From Anaerolineales bacterium (GTDB lineage: Bacteria > Chloroflexota > Anaerolineae > Anaerolineales > Villigracilaceae): 64,000 bases of DNA. The position numbers and the translations under genes are program-made. Location of the stretch: NCBI GenBank assembly GCA_020847435.1, contig JADLBX010000056.1:29854-93853 (forward strand), in the 5' to 3' direction. Shown piece by piece: positions 1-7,254 of the stretch (the stretch's first letter is position 1; each line of letters opens with the position of its first letter). The notes below the pieces were generated by a model, which was not told where the DNA came from, did no database searches, and worked only from the letters and a program-made list of their open reading frames with translations.

Positions 1-504
1 GACCAGCATTTTGACGGCGGCTTCGCTTTTGCCCATCACGGATCCCGCTTCGGTGAAACTGAGTTCGCTGAAGAAGCACAGGATCAACGCTTCGGCGCGC
101 TCGCCGCTGAGATGTTTGAGCGCCTCGTGGATTTGATTCAGTTGCAGGCGTTGATACGCCTCCCGATCGGTAGGCAAGCCTGGGGTCGGGATGTGAACCG
201 CCGCTTCCAACGGGACCTCAGGCTGGATGCCCCTAAAAAATCTGGCGCGCAGCCTCGACGCGATCCCCATCAACCACGCGATGTAGGGAGCCGCGCCTCG
301 ATAGGACTTGATCCCCTCCATCGCCGCCATGAAGGTCTGCGAGGTGAGGTCTTCCGCGTCGTGGACGTTTCCCGTGTGCGCCATGTGATAGCGATACACG
401 CTCTGCACGTGGCGGCGATACAACTCGGCGAAGGCTTCAGGCTCGGCACGGGCAAGGCGCGCGAGGCTGGCATCGTCCATGGACGGGTAGTGGTGTGGGT
501 TCAT
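1..504 (-). CDS. ECF-type RNA polymerase sigma factor, C-terminus cut by window edge
   Basis: The reverse strand encodes a sigma-70 family protein of the extracytoplasmic-function type, which redirects RNA polymerase to a stress or envelope regulon. Visible are a region-2-like segment (AFAELYRRHVQSVYRYHMA, then GNVHDAEDLTSQTF) and the region-4 helix-turn-helix beginning near SFTEAGSVMGKSEAAVKML at the window edge. The last residues lie outside the window. I chose the ATG at 504, since an AGGAG lies about 15 bases upstream; a second in-frame ATG at 480 has no visible ribosome site. No anti-sigma gene is visible because the downstream side is missing. The family assignment is firm; the target regulon is unknown. 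Confidence 0.85.
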   Translation of the reverse strand, partial: MNPHHYPSMDDASLARLARAEPEAFAELYRRHVQSVYRYHMAHTGNVHDAEDLTSQTFMAAMEGIKSYRGAAPYIAWLMGIASRLRARFFRGIQPEVPLEAAVHIPTPGLPTDREAYQRLQLNQIHEALKHLSGERAEALILCFFSELSFTEAGSVMGKSEAAVKMLV

Positions 505-592
505 GAAGTTGTGAGACGTCTCCTGCTGTGTTGTGCGCACAGTAGTAAGTGCCAGAAGACCCTTGAATCGTAACAGGGAATTTGAAAGAAAA

Positions 593-623
593 GACCTCGG
601 AGTTCTGCCAGAACTCCGAGGTC
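593..623. repeat. Perfect 13-bp hairpin before the DUF4160 gene
   Basis: The arm GACCTCGGAGTTC at 593-605 pairs with its exact complement at 611-623 around a 5-base loop. There is no clear T-run on either side, so it may be a small dispersed palindrome or an RNA hairpin in the leader of the DUF4160 gene. Its core word CTCGGAG recurs in the hairpin that closes the gene pair at 1261-1293. Confidence 0.7.
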
Positions 624-658
624 GGGAATCCGATATAATGGTGGAAGGAGAAATTGAA

Positions 659-928
659 TTGCCGATCATATCCATGTTCTTTGGCATTATTGTCCGCATG
701 TATTATGCCGATAATCAGCAACATCATGTTCCACATATTCACGCGGAATATGGAGGCGACAAGGCGGTGTTTGCCATCGAAGACGGGAGATTGCTGGCAG
801 GCAAGTTTCCGAACAGCAAGACCCGCCTTGTGCAAGCGTGGATCGAAATCCGACGAGAAGAATTAAACGCTGATTGGAAACTGGCTGTCAACAGCGAGGA
901 AGTCTTCAAGATTGACCCGCTGAAATAG
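659..928 (+). CDS. DUF4160 domain protein (TTG start)
   Basis: The 89-residue protein has the DUF4160 signature ISMFFGIIVRMYYADNQQHH followed by PHIHAEY, covering almost its whole length. DUF4160 proteins are small and commonly paired with DUF2442 partners; toxin-antitoxin-like roles have been suggested for such pairs, but the biochemical role is not established. I place the start at TTG 659. It gives the typical family N-terminus (M)PIISMFFG, and AAGGAGA at 644-650 lies 8 bases upstream. The ATG at 638 would add seven unconserved residues and has no ribosome site. Eight bases separate it from the DUF2442 gene, so the two are surely one operon. Confidence 0.8.
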   Translation: MPIISMFFGIIVRMYYADNQQHHVPHIHAEYGGDKAVFAIEDGRLLAGKFPNSKTRLVQAWIEIRREELNADWKLAVNSEEVFKIDPLK

Positions 929-936
929 GAGAACGA

Positions 937-1257
937 ATGAACCCCTACGTAAAATCCCTTCGTGTGCATGATGATTATCGCCTCCTGTTGACCTTCGAAA
1001 ACGGTGAAAAGAGAATCTTCGACCTCAAACCTTACTTGGATAAGGGTGTTTTCACACGGTTAAAGAATACAGCCTTGTTCAAAACTGCCCGTGTCGTTGC
1101 TGGCTCCGTCGAATGGATCGGAGAAATAGATTTGAGTTACGATACGCTATACCTTTCGAGCGTCCCTGTGAAAACAGGACGAAGTTCGAGGAAGAAACTT
1201 TTGGCTGTCCCTGCAAAACGGACAAGGCAAACAAGGGCAAGTATCGGCACGAAGTAA
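937..1257 (+). CDS. DUF2442 domain protein
   Basis: The 106-residue product begins with a DUF2442 fold (YRLLLTFENGEKRIFDLKPY, then GEIDLSYDTLYLSS at about residues 62-75). DUF2442 is a small DNA-binding-like or antitoxin-like family that often follows DUF4160. About 25 lysine/arginine-rich residues follow the conserved core (SRKKLLAVPAKRTRQTRAS), longer than most family members, so the tail may add nucleic-acid binding or be a late extension. It is the second gene of the DUF4160 pair, preceded by AGGAGAACGA. A 15-bp hairpin closes the unit. Confidence 0.75.
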   Translation: MNPYVKSLRVHDDYRLLLTFENGEKRIFDLKPYLDKGVFTRLKNTALFKTARVVAGSVEWIGEIDLSYDTLYLSSVPVKTGRSSRKKLLAVPAKRTRQTRASIGTK

Positions 1258-1260
1258 ACC

Positions 1261-1296
1261 AGAACTCGGAGATTTGAGAAATCTCCGAGTTCTTTA
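1261..1296. terminator. Hairpin closing the DUF4160/DUF2442 unit
   Basis: AGAACTCGGAGATTT at 1261-1275 pairs perfectly with 1279-1293 around a 3-base loop. It is followed only by TTATT, so as an intrinsic terminator it is weak. It sits between the plus-strand pair and the 3' side of the minus-strand ATPase. Confidence 0.5.
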
Positions 1297-1444
1297 TTGG
1301 GAATCGCAATCTCCTGCAAGGTTTCGGCGGAAAGCCCTGCCTCAGTTCTTGAAAATCTAAAACTATGAACTGGGATTATGGAGGAATTGTTTTGTGCATT
1401 GGAGTTGACAATTTTAGCTCGTTCGATATTAGCAAGAGTTATGT

Positions 1445-2986
1445 TCAACTGTCTCGATAGTCATCATCATCAATGATTGAGCCATAAGGATAAACTGGTT
1501 TTCCTGGTTTACTTGAAAAGACACCAGAGAACAAAGGATGAATACAAAGATCATCGTCTGTGCTGGTTACAAGTTCATGAGGAACCGTGTATTCAAATAA
1601 CCCTTTTATATAATGCTCGGTTTCGCCGATAACACGGCCGACAGCACCAATTTCAATAAGCATTCTTTTAAAGTCGAAGAATTCATTACTCTCACTCGCG
1701 GATTTGCCATGGGTTCGGAATACACGCTCAAGATCACCAAAGCTAAACCTATGTGGAAGTTCGGGGATACATCGTTTGCAAACAGCCTCGGCTTTTGGAT
1801 GTATCGGTCGATAGGCTGTCAGAATTTCCGTTGTAAGTCTCTCTTCAACAGCATGTACACCATGTATGATATCAGACTCGTGAAGTGGCAAGAAAGTATT
1901 CCCAGTTTTCTCTGCAATTGCGAAAATGGAATTTAGCAGAATAAGGAAGTGTCTCGGGAGAAGTTGGGTGTGTCGCAAAATATATGGTATCGGTTGTTCC
2001 CGAATGCCTGCTCTATTACGTATTCTGCTAGGGAAAATAGCTTGAAATAATTTTAGTGACTCCGAATGATCTTGAGATTTCAAGTGTTTTACCGTTTGGT
2101 AATACTGAGGCTCGTAATTCTGAAGAAATATTAATAATCTTTGCGCACCCAGCATGATTAGTTCTGGTGCAATCCACTGAAGCAGTAATGTGCGGCGGAA
2201 ATCCTTATTTGGGTTTGATGAGATATGAAGGAAGCTGTGGTAGAGCTCGGATGGTAAACAGAATCTAATATCTATGAAATCATCAGGTCCATTCAAAGAG
2301 CCCACGAATTTGAGCAGACCTTGTAAGGCACGGGCAACAGAGTCGATGTGAAGTGTGAATTCATCAAGAGAGTCAAGCAAGATCACAAATCTTTGATTTG
2401 ATTTTTCAAGAAAATTGACAGCCTCTCTTTTGGCGTCTTCGAATGAAGCTTTATCGAACCGTTTTAGAATTTCTGAGATTACTCCAGCAGGCTTACCTTT
2501 TGCATGATCACTTAATGTGTCAGCTATCGTCCATAGTACTGTATCGATAGTGTCTTGATCTCGAACCCCCATTTTGCTGAGATAACCTTCCAGAACGGCT
2601 TTTTGATCAAGATTTCGAATATGTTTGCGCAGTTCAGCGAAGACAGTAGTGAAAAGAGCTGTTTCCCAAAGCTCAGCTATTGACTCCGGGAAAACTGCGT
2701 CCGAAGACATAGATTGTATGGCTTCAATTATTTTTACAAATACAGGTGCGGTTTCTAATTCTATGAAATAGTGATAGTTTCTTTCGAAGTAAATACTTTG
2801 CAAATAAGATGTCTTTCCTGAACCTCGCCTACCAAGGATAAGTGACGGTCGTTGATGTAGACTCTTGTACATCCGATTGTGTTGCTCGAACAAACTTTCC
2901 ATAATTCTTTTATCGTGGATTTCTCTTGAGTCGATAGGTCCGAATGGTTCATTTCGGTTGATGTACTTTTGGATGTCACTGGTCAT
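1445..2986 (-). CDS. P-loop ATPase of unknown role (STAND/Sll1717-like)
   Basis: The 513-residue soluble protein has a Walker A box GRRGSGKT at residues 52-59 and a Walker B strand VILLDSLDEF at 201-210, about 150 residues apart. That spacing suits AAA-like or STAND-like NTPases, such as those annotated as P-loop ATPase Sll1717 family. The C-terminal half (HILRHTQLLPRHFLILLN and a winged-helix-like stretch) looks like an oligomerisation or regulatory region. No membrane segments are visible. The gene stands alone and is more AT-rich than the flanking genes, which suggests recent acquisition. Homologues often occur in variable or defence-rich islands, but no effector is fused or adjacent. The ATPase assignment is firm and the function unknown. 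Confidence 0.7.
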   Translation of the reverse strand: MTSDIQKYINRNEPFGPIDSREIHDKRIMESLFEQHNRMYKSLHQRPSLILGRRGSGKTSYLQSIYFERNYHYFIELETAPVFVKIIEAIQSMSSDAVFPESIAELWETALFTTVFAELRKHIRNLDQKAVLEGYLSKMGVRDQDTIDTVLWTIADTLSDHAKGKPAGVISEILKRFDKASFEDAKREAVNFLEKSNQRFVILLDSLDEFTLHIDSVARALQGLLKFVGSLNGPDDFIDIRFCLPSELYHSFLHISSNPNKDFRRTLLLQWIAPELIMLGAQRLLIFLQNYEPQYYQTVKHLKSQDHSESLKLFQAIFPSRIRNRAGIREQPIPYILRHTQLLPRHFLILLNSIFAIAEKTGNTFLPLHESDIIHGVHAVEERLTTEILTAYRPIHPKAEAVCKRCIPELPHRFSFGDLERVFRTHGKSASESNEFFDFKRMLIEIGAVGRVIGETEHYIKGLFEYTVPHELVTSTDDDLCIHPLFSGVFSSKPGKPVYPYGSIIDDDDYRDS

Positions 2987-3294
2987 CTTCTTTCTACCTC
3001 CTTTACAATAAGCTAATTTTCATACTTAGCGATATTGTTTTGAATAGATCAAAATTCTTGATATAAAGGATTTCTGATTAGTACGATTCATAATCGGCTT
3101 TAGGTTTCTTTCATACCCATCAGGCAACCAGCCTTGCGTTGAGCGCGTCGAAACGAACACAACACCAGCTCCCTCGCCGCCTTGACCTGAATCAAACCTG
3201 ACAGGTCTCACCATGTCGCTTCCCCGTCACAACTTCCGCGTGGATAACGGCGCAGGTTAAGCAAAGCCTCGCGGAGACCTGTCAGGTTTTTACA
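2987..3294. other. Intergenic stretch with short palindromes
   Basis: No gene is supported here. The part next to the ATPase (2987-3110) is AT-rich and should hold its promoter. At 3190-3215 and 3272-3290 the word ACCTGACAGGT and its inverse ACCTGTCAGGT occur, each a short palindrome. The second lies just beyond the gcvPB stop and may be part of its transcript end, though it lacks a convincing T-run on the minus strand. Confidence 0.45.
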
Positions 3295-4824
3295 TCACGC
3301 GCTCAGATCGTAATTTTCAGGCAACCAACAACACAGCACCAACTCCCTCGCCGCCTTGACCTCATCCATGCGACCGAACTGCGTATTATTCGGCGCGGAC
3401 TTGACGATGGCAGAATTCGTCTTCGCTTCTTCTGCGATCTTGATCATCGTCTCAGCAAAGGCATCGAGCGTGTCCTTGTTTTCGGTTTCGGTCGGCTCAA
3501 TCATCAGCGCTTCATGGACGATGAGTGGGAAGTAGTTTGTGGGTGGGTGGAAGTTGTAATCCATCAGGCGTTTGGAGATGTCCAATGCTCGAACATCGCT
3601 TCCCTCGAATTGACCCTCCGCCACGAACTCGTGCATGCAGATTCGGTCGAACGGGATGTGATACGTGTCGCGCAATCTCGCTTGCAAGTAGTTGGCGTTC
3701 AACACGGCGTATTGAGCGATGTCTTTGAGTCCGTCGGGTCCGTGCATGGCGATGTAGGTGAACGAACGGACGAAGCCGCCGCCGAAATGTCCGTGGAAGG
3801 CTTTCATGCGCCCGATGGATTTGGCGGGCTTCATGTAACCATACAACGGAGGCATGTCCTTGTCCTCATCGCCCTCTTCGAGGATGCCGACGAGCGGCTC
3901 AGGCAAAAAGTCGGCGAGACGCGCCGCGACGCCGACGGGACCGACGCCAGGTCCGCCGCCGCCGTGTGGGACGGCAAACGTTTTGTGCAAGTTGAAGTGC
4001 ATCACGTCGAAGCCCAGATCGCCAGGGCGGACAATGCCGAGCAACGCGTTCAAGTTTGCGCCGTCGCCATACATCAAGCCGCCGCATCCATGCACCAGAG
4101 CAATGACCTTCTCGATATTTTCATCGAACAGACCGAGCGTGTTCGGGTTGGTGAGCATCATGCCGACGACCGTATCGTCGCACGCGGCTTCGAGCGCTTT
4201 CAAATCCACATTGCCGCGCTCATCCGATGGAATCGTCACGACGGTCATGCCCATCATGCCCACCGACGCGGGGTTCGTCCCATGCGCGGCGTCGGGGATG
4301 AGCATCTTCACGCGCTTATCGTCGCCTCGCGACTTGTGATACGCGCGCATCATCAACACGCCCGTAAATTCTCCGTGCGCGCCAGCGGCGGGTTGCAGCG
4401 TCACTGCGGCAAAGCCTGCGATCTCTTTCAGCCACTCTTGCAATTGATACATCAAAGCCAGGTTGCCTTGCACGGTCTCGATCGGTTGAAGCGGATGCGT
4501 AAATAAAAATCCAGGCAGGCGGCACACGTCTTCGTTGATCTTCGGGTTGTATTTCATCGTGCATGAGCCAAGCGGATAAAACCCGCCGTCCACCGAGTAA
4601 TTAAATTTCGAGAGACGCATGTAGTGGCGGACAACGTCCACTTCGGCGAGTTCGGGAAGCGGCAGTTCGGGACGCAGCAAATGCTGGGGAGGCGGTTCAG
4701 CCGCAGGGACGTCTGATTCGGGCATCCGTACGCCGACGCGTCCACGTGAAGATAAGTCGAAGATCGTCGGCTCCACAATAGTCGCGCTGAGCGGAGACGA
4801 AGTCGTAGACGAAGCGCTAACCAT
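3295..4824 (-). CDS. gcvPB: Glycine dehydrogenase (decarboxylating) subunit 2
   Basis: This is the C-terminal half of split P-protein, the PLP enzyme that decarboxylates glycine and passes the aminomethyl group to lipoylated GcvH. The product has 509 residues. The PLP-lysine region is visible in MHFNLHKTFAVPHGGGGPG, with DGANLNALLG upstream. The frame opens earlier, but I start at ATG 4824 because GGAGGT lies five bases before it; the ATG at 4860 lies inside gcvPA and adds a basic, unconserved leader. It overlaps the gcvPA end by eight bases, so translation is probably coupled. The order gcvH-gcvPA-gcvPB places all three under the upstream glycine riboswitch. No gcvT or lpd is present in the window. 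Confidence 0.96.
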   Translation of the reverse strand: MVSASSTTSSPLSATIVEPTIFDLSSRGRVGVRMPESDVPAAEPPPQHLLRPELPLPELAEVDVVRHYMRLSKFNYSVDGGFYPLGSCTMKYNPKINEDVCRLPGFLFTHPLQPIETVQGNLALMYQLQEWLKEIAGFAAVTLQPAAGAHGEFTGVLMMRAYHKSRGDDKRVKMLIPDAAHGTNPASVGMMGMTVVTIPSDERGNVDLKALEAACDDTVVGMMLTNPNTLGLFDENIEKVIALVHGCGGLMYGDGANLNALLGIVRPGDLGFDVMHFNLHKTFAVPHGGGGPGVGPVGVAARLADFLPEPLVGILEEGDEDKDMPPLYGYMKPAKSIGRMKAFHGHFGGGFVRSFTYIAMHGPDGLKDIAQYAVLNANYLQARLRDTYHIPFDRICMHEFVAEGQFEGSDVRALDISKRLMDYNFHPPTNYFPLIVHEALMIEPTETENKDTLDAFAETMIKIAEEAKTNSAIVKSAPNNTQFGRMDEVKAARELVLCCWLPENYDLSA

Positions 4825-6172
4825 GATCCACCTCCGACAACACTTCGACAAGCGTGTCAATCTCTTCTTTTGAATTCATCTCAGTCACCGCGACCAACAT
4901 GTGATTCGCCAACGACGGATAATCCTGACCGAGATCGTATCCGCCGAGGATGCCGTGTTCGAGCAGATGCGCGTTGATCTCGGCGACGGGCTTCGGGCAA
5001 ACCAGCGTGAACTCGTGGAAGAACGGCTCGTTGTGCGCCAACGAATATCCGTTGATTTTGCTGAGCGCGTTCGCCGCGTAATGCGCCTTTTGATAACAAA
5101 GTTCGGCGACCTGTCGCAATCCGCTTTTGCCGAGCAGTGAAAGATAAACCGCCGTGCCGAGTGCGATCAATCCTTGATTGGTGCAGATGTTGGACGTGGC
5201 GCGTTCACGTTTGATGTGTTGCTCGCGCGCCGTGAGTGTGAGCACGTAGGAGCGTTGACCTTTGCTGTCCACCGTTTCGCCAACGAGGCGTCCCGCCATC
5301 TTGTGGACGTATTGCTTGCGCGTCGTGAAAAATCCGACGCTGGGTCCGCCGAACCACATCGGGATGCCCAGCGGTTGCCCATCGCCAACGACGATGTCCG
5401 CTCCCATCGAGGCGGGAGTCTTGAACATCGCCAGCGCTGTGGGATTCGCCACGACACACACCAGCGCGCCTTTGGCGTGAACGTCGTCAATGAATTTTGT
5501 GTAATCGTACACGCGCCCGAAGAAGTCGGGATACTGCACGATGACGAGGCACGCGTTGTCGTCCACATGTGCGAGCAGGTCGCTGGGATCTGAATCGAGT
5601 TCTGCATCCGCCGCATCGCCGACGAGTTGGATGTCCATGCCTTGTGTGTAGGTGCGAATCACAGCGCGATATTGCGGATGGACAGTGGGAGAAATGACCA
5701 CCTTGCGTCGTTTGCCGCGATACTGTGCAAACGCAAGGTTGACCGCTTCGGCGGTAGCGGTCGCGCCGTCGTAGTGCGAAGCGTTCGAGACTTCCATGCC
5801 AGTCAGCGCCGCCATCAGCGATTGATATTCAAAGACGGCTTGCAGTGTGCCTTGCGAAATTTCTGGCTGGTACGGAGTGTATGCCGTGTAAAACTCGCCG
5901 CGCCTGAGCATGTGATCAACGACCGATGGGATGTAATGGTTGTACATGCCCGCGCCGAGGAAGGAGATCAGATCGCCGCGTACGTTTTCGTTGGCGTTGG
6001 CGATGTTGGTCAATTCTTCCAGCGCGTCCATTTCGGTCCACGCGGGAGGCAGGTCCAGTTTGGGGAAGCGATGTTTGGCTGGGATGGCTGTGAACAGATC
6101 GTCAAGCGATTTCACGCCGACGGTCGCCAGCATTTCGTCGCGTTCGTGAGGGGAGATGGGGATGTAGGTCAT
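4817..6172 (-). CDS. gcvPA: Glycine dehydrogenase (decarboxylating) subunit 1
   Basis: This is the N-terminal half of split P-protein, 451 residues, matching the family in length. It begins MTYIPISPHERDEMLATVG. It shows FLGAGMYNHYIPSVVDHML and TAYTPYQPEISQGTLQ, conserved blocks of GcvPA, and the cofactor-domain segment ATAEAVNLAF. It forms a heterotetramer with GcvPB in the cytosol and acts with GcvH. A REP-like repeat fills the gap to gcvH, so transcription must read through it if the three genes share the riboswitch-controlled message. The downstream overlap with gcvPB is eight bases. Confidence 0.96.
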   Translation of the reverse strand: MTYIPISPHERDEMLATVGVKSLDDLFTAIPAKHRFPKLDLPPAWTEMDALEELTNIANANENVRGDLISFLGAGMYNHYIPSVVDHMLRRGEFYTAYTPYQPEISQGTLQAVFEYQSLMAALTGMEVSNASHYDGATATAEAVNLAFAQYRGKRRKVVISPTVHPQYRAVIRTYTQGMDIQLVGDAADAELDSDPSDLLAHVDDNACLVIVQYPDFFGRVYDYTKFIDDVHAKGALVCVVANPTALAMFKTPASMGADIVVGDGQPLGIPMWFGGPSVGFFTTRKQYVHKMAGRLVGETVDSKGQRSYVLTLTAREQHIKRERATSNICTNQGLIALGTAVYLSLLGKSGLRQVAELCYQKAHYAANALSKINGYSLAHNEPFFHEFTLVCPKPVAEINAHLLEHGILGGYDLGQDYPSLANHMLVAVTEMNSKEEIDTLVEVLSEVDHG

Positions 6173-6184
6173 GTTATTTACCTC

Positions 6185-6325
6185 ATGTCATTGCGAGCGG
6201 CGCTTTAGCGCTGCGAAGCAATCTCCTGTAACCAGAAGCATATTGTATTGAGGAGATTGCTTCGCCCTCCTTCGACTACGCCGCCAACGAACGGCGGCTC
6301 CGCTCAGGACGGCTCGCAACGACAT
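6185..6325. repeat. REP-like element, full copy (ATGTCATTGCGA type)
   Basis: This 141-bp imperfect palindrome is bounded by ATGTCATTGCGAGC on the left and GCTCGCAACGACAT on the right, an inverted pair with one mismatch. An inner inverted pair is GAAGCAATCTCCT and AGGAGATTGCTTC. It lies between gcvH and gcvPA. Related copies or halves are at 14797, 19793, 59661, 60703 and 61724. Confidence 0.85.
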
Positions 6326-6329
6326 ATGA

Positions 6330-6707
6330 TTAGTGTGCTCTTTCCTCACAATGCTTCTCATACGCCGCGGCGTCCATCACATCGCCAGCGGAGGCGCCTT
6401 CGAGTTGGATCATCCACGCTTCGCCGAAGGGATCGGTGTTGATGGTTTCGGGTTTGTTGGCGAGGTCCTTGTTCACCGCAGCGACTTTGCCCGAGGCGGG
6501 AGAATAGATCTCCGAGGATGCCTTCACCGATTCAACCGAAGCGATCGCTTTGCCCGCTTCGATCGTCTCGCCCTCTTCGACAAAGATTTCGATGAAGACG
6601 ATATCGGACAGTTGATTTTGGGCGTAGTCGCTGATACCGACCTTGCCCGTCGCGGGGTCGAACCATTCGTCTGATTTTGCGTATTTCAGGTTGGAGGGGG
6701 TGTTCAT
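6330..6707 (-). CDS. gcvH: Glycine cleavage system H protein
   Basis: The product is a 125-residue lipoyl carrier that shuttles the aminomethyl group from P-protein to T-protein. The lipoylation site is the lysine in ASVESVKASSEIYSP (about residues 77-82 of the mature fold), in the usual hairpin, and the N-terminal YAKSDEWFDPATGKVGISDYA matches GcvH. AAGGAG lies eight bases before the ATG. It is the first gene after the glycine riboswitch and its terminator, so glycine should control it directly. gcvPA follows after a REP-like repeat. Confidence 0.96.
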   Translation of the reverse strand: MNTPSNLKYAKSDEWFDPATGKVGISDYAQNQLSDIVFIEIFVEEGETIEAGKAIASVESVKASSEIYSPASGKVAAVNKDLANKPETINTDPFGEAWMIQLEGASAGDVMDAAAYEKHCEERAH

Positions 6708-6796
6708 GGTTTATTCTCCTTGGTTTTTTTGGAGTCACGGAGCTTGCTCCTTGAATTTCCAACAGCAAGCAGTTGGACTCCAGAATGCGGCGAATC

Positions 6797-6827
6797 AAAA
6801 AGGCGCACGAAGATATTTCGCGCGCCT
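6797..6827 (-). terminator. gcvH: Riboswitch-controlled intrinsic terminator before gcvH
   Basis: On the minus strand GGCGCGCGAA pairs with TTCGTGCGCC around a short ATATC loop and is followed by five T residues. It lies directly after the second glycine aptamer, where the expression platform is expected. Glycine-induced folding would block it and turn gcvH on, as is usual for gcv operons. Confidence 0.85.
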
Positions 6828-7125
6828 CTGTAATGTGACCTGAGAGATTATTTAGTTGGGTAGTTTCTTAGTTATATAGTTTTGTAGTTTTGCAACTACG
6901 CAACTATCGAACCAACAAACTATCGAACTAAATTTACACCGTCGGTATTGATGTCACACAGTTCAACTGCGTGACAATCAAACTTTCCAGAGATGATGCG
7001 GGGCAGGGTCCTTTTGCCTGAGAGATTCATCTGGTTTCGCCTGTCCCAGATTTGCACCTTCGGCGCCCTTGTTCTTTCAGCAGTTCAACTGCTGAAAGAA
7101 CAACGAGTCTCTTCCCTGTTGCCCG
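6828..7125 (-). promoter_or_regulatory. Tandem glycine riboswitch controlling gcvH-gcvPA-gcvPB
   Basis: Both aptamers are recognisable on the minus strand. Aptamer I runs from about 7125 to 6980, with GGGAAGAGAC, GGCGCCGAAGGTGCAAATC and CTCTCAGGCAAAAGGACC. Aptamer II follows, with ATCTCTGGAAAG, ACCGACGGTGTAAAT and AATCTCTCAGGTCACATTACAGAGG. These match the GCCGAAGG-GCAA and TCAGGCAAAAGGAC cores of the family. Aptamer I carries a long perfect hairpin with core GCAGTTGAACTGC, and aptamer II a similar shorter one (GCAGTTGAACTG). Aptamer II also contains an 80-base repeat-built hairpin (6851-6933). Both insertions lie in peripheral stems, so binding should be kept, though aptamer II has a degenerate core. 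Confidence 0.9.
6851..6933. repeat. Palindrome with arms of 8-nt tandem repeats, inside glycine aptamer II
   Basis: On the plus strand the left arm has about five 8-base units of the form NNNTAGTT. The right arm has about five units of AACTANNN, starting at CAACTACGCAACTATCG. The five-base blocks pair in register while the three-base spacers vary, giving a ladder of short helices and internal loops. It sits in a peripheral stem of the second glycine aptamer. Confidence 0.75.
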
Positions 7126-7183
7126 TTGAATTGTGATGTCCATTTTATGTTTGAGGGGAGGGGAAGTCAAGGGAAATTGCCTC

Positions 7184-7212
7184 TTGACAGAATAGAACAT
7201 GCGTCCTAAAAT
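7184..7212 (+). promoter_or_regulatory. Sigma70-type promoter with LexA-like box in its spacer
   Basis: TTGACA at 7184-7189 and TAAAAT at 7207-7212 are separated by exactly 17 bases. The spacer contains TAGAACATGCGTCCTA with the last TA in the -10, an imperfect palindrome resembling a LexA box. The promoter before the VOC gene at 12722 has the same design. It would start transcription around 7219, upstream of the ArsR gene. Confidence 0.6.
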
Positions 7213-7219
7213 CTGGCCA

Positions 7220-7247
7220 TTGACATATTCCGATATGGGAATATAAT
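7220..7247 (+). promoter_or_regulatory. ArsR-gene promoter with palindromic operator; near-leaderless start
   Basis: TTGACA at 7220-7225 and TATAAT at 7242-7247 are 16 bases apart. Between and overlapping them is the inverted repeat ATATTCC (7225-7231) / GGAATAT (7238-7244), a good candidate for the operator of the ArsR protein encoded next. The ATG at 7255 is only seven bases after the -10, so the message would start at or near the initiation codon. Confidence 0.65.
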
Positions 7248-7254
7248 ATCTGTC

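Noticed and set aside
3514..4506. Long plus-strand frame of 330 codons over gcvPB
   Set aside because: It is antisense to a conserved enzyme and its protein shows no family resemblance; it arises from the high GC content.
4901..6208. Plus-strand frames over gcvPA, including one of 193 codons
   Set aside because: They are antisense shadows of gcvPA, rich in arginine and histidine, without ribosome sites.
6248..6442. Plus-strand frame across the REP element before gcvH
   Set aside because: The residues are repeat-encoded and arginine-rich, and the frame has no ribosome site.
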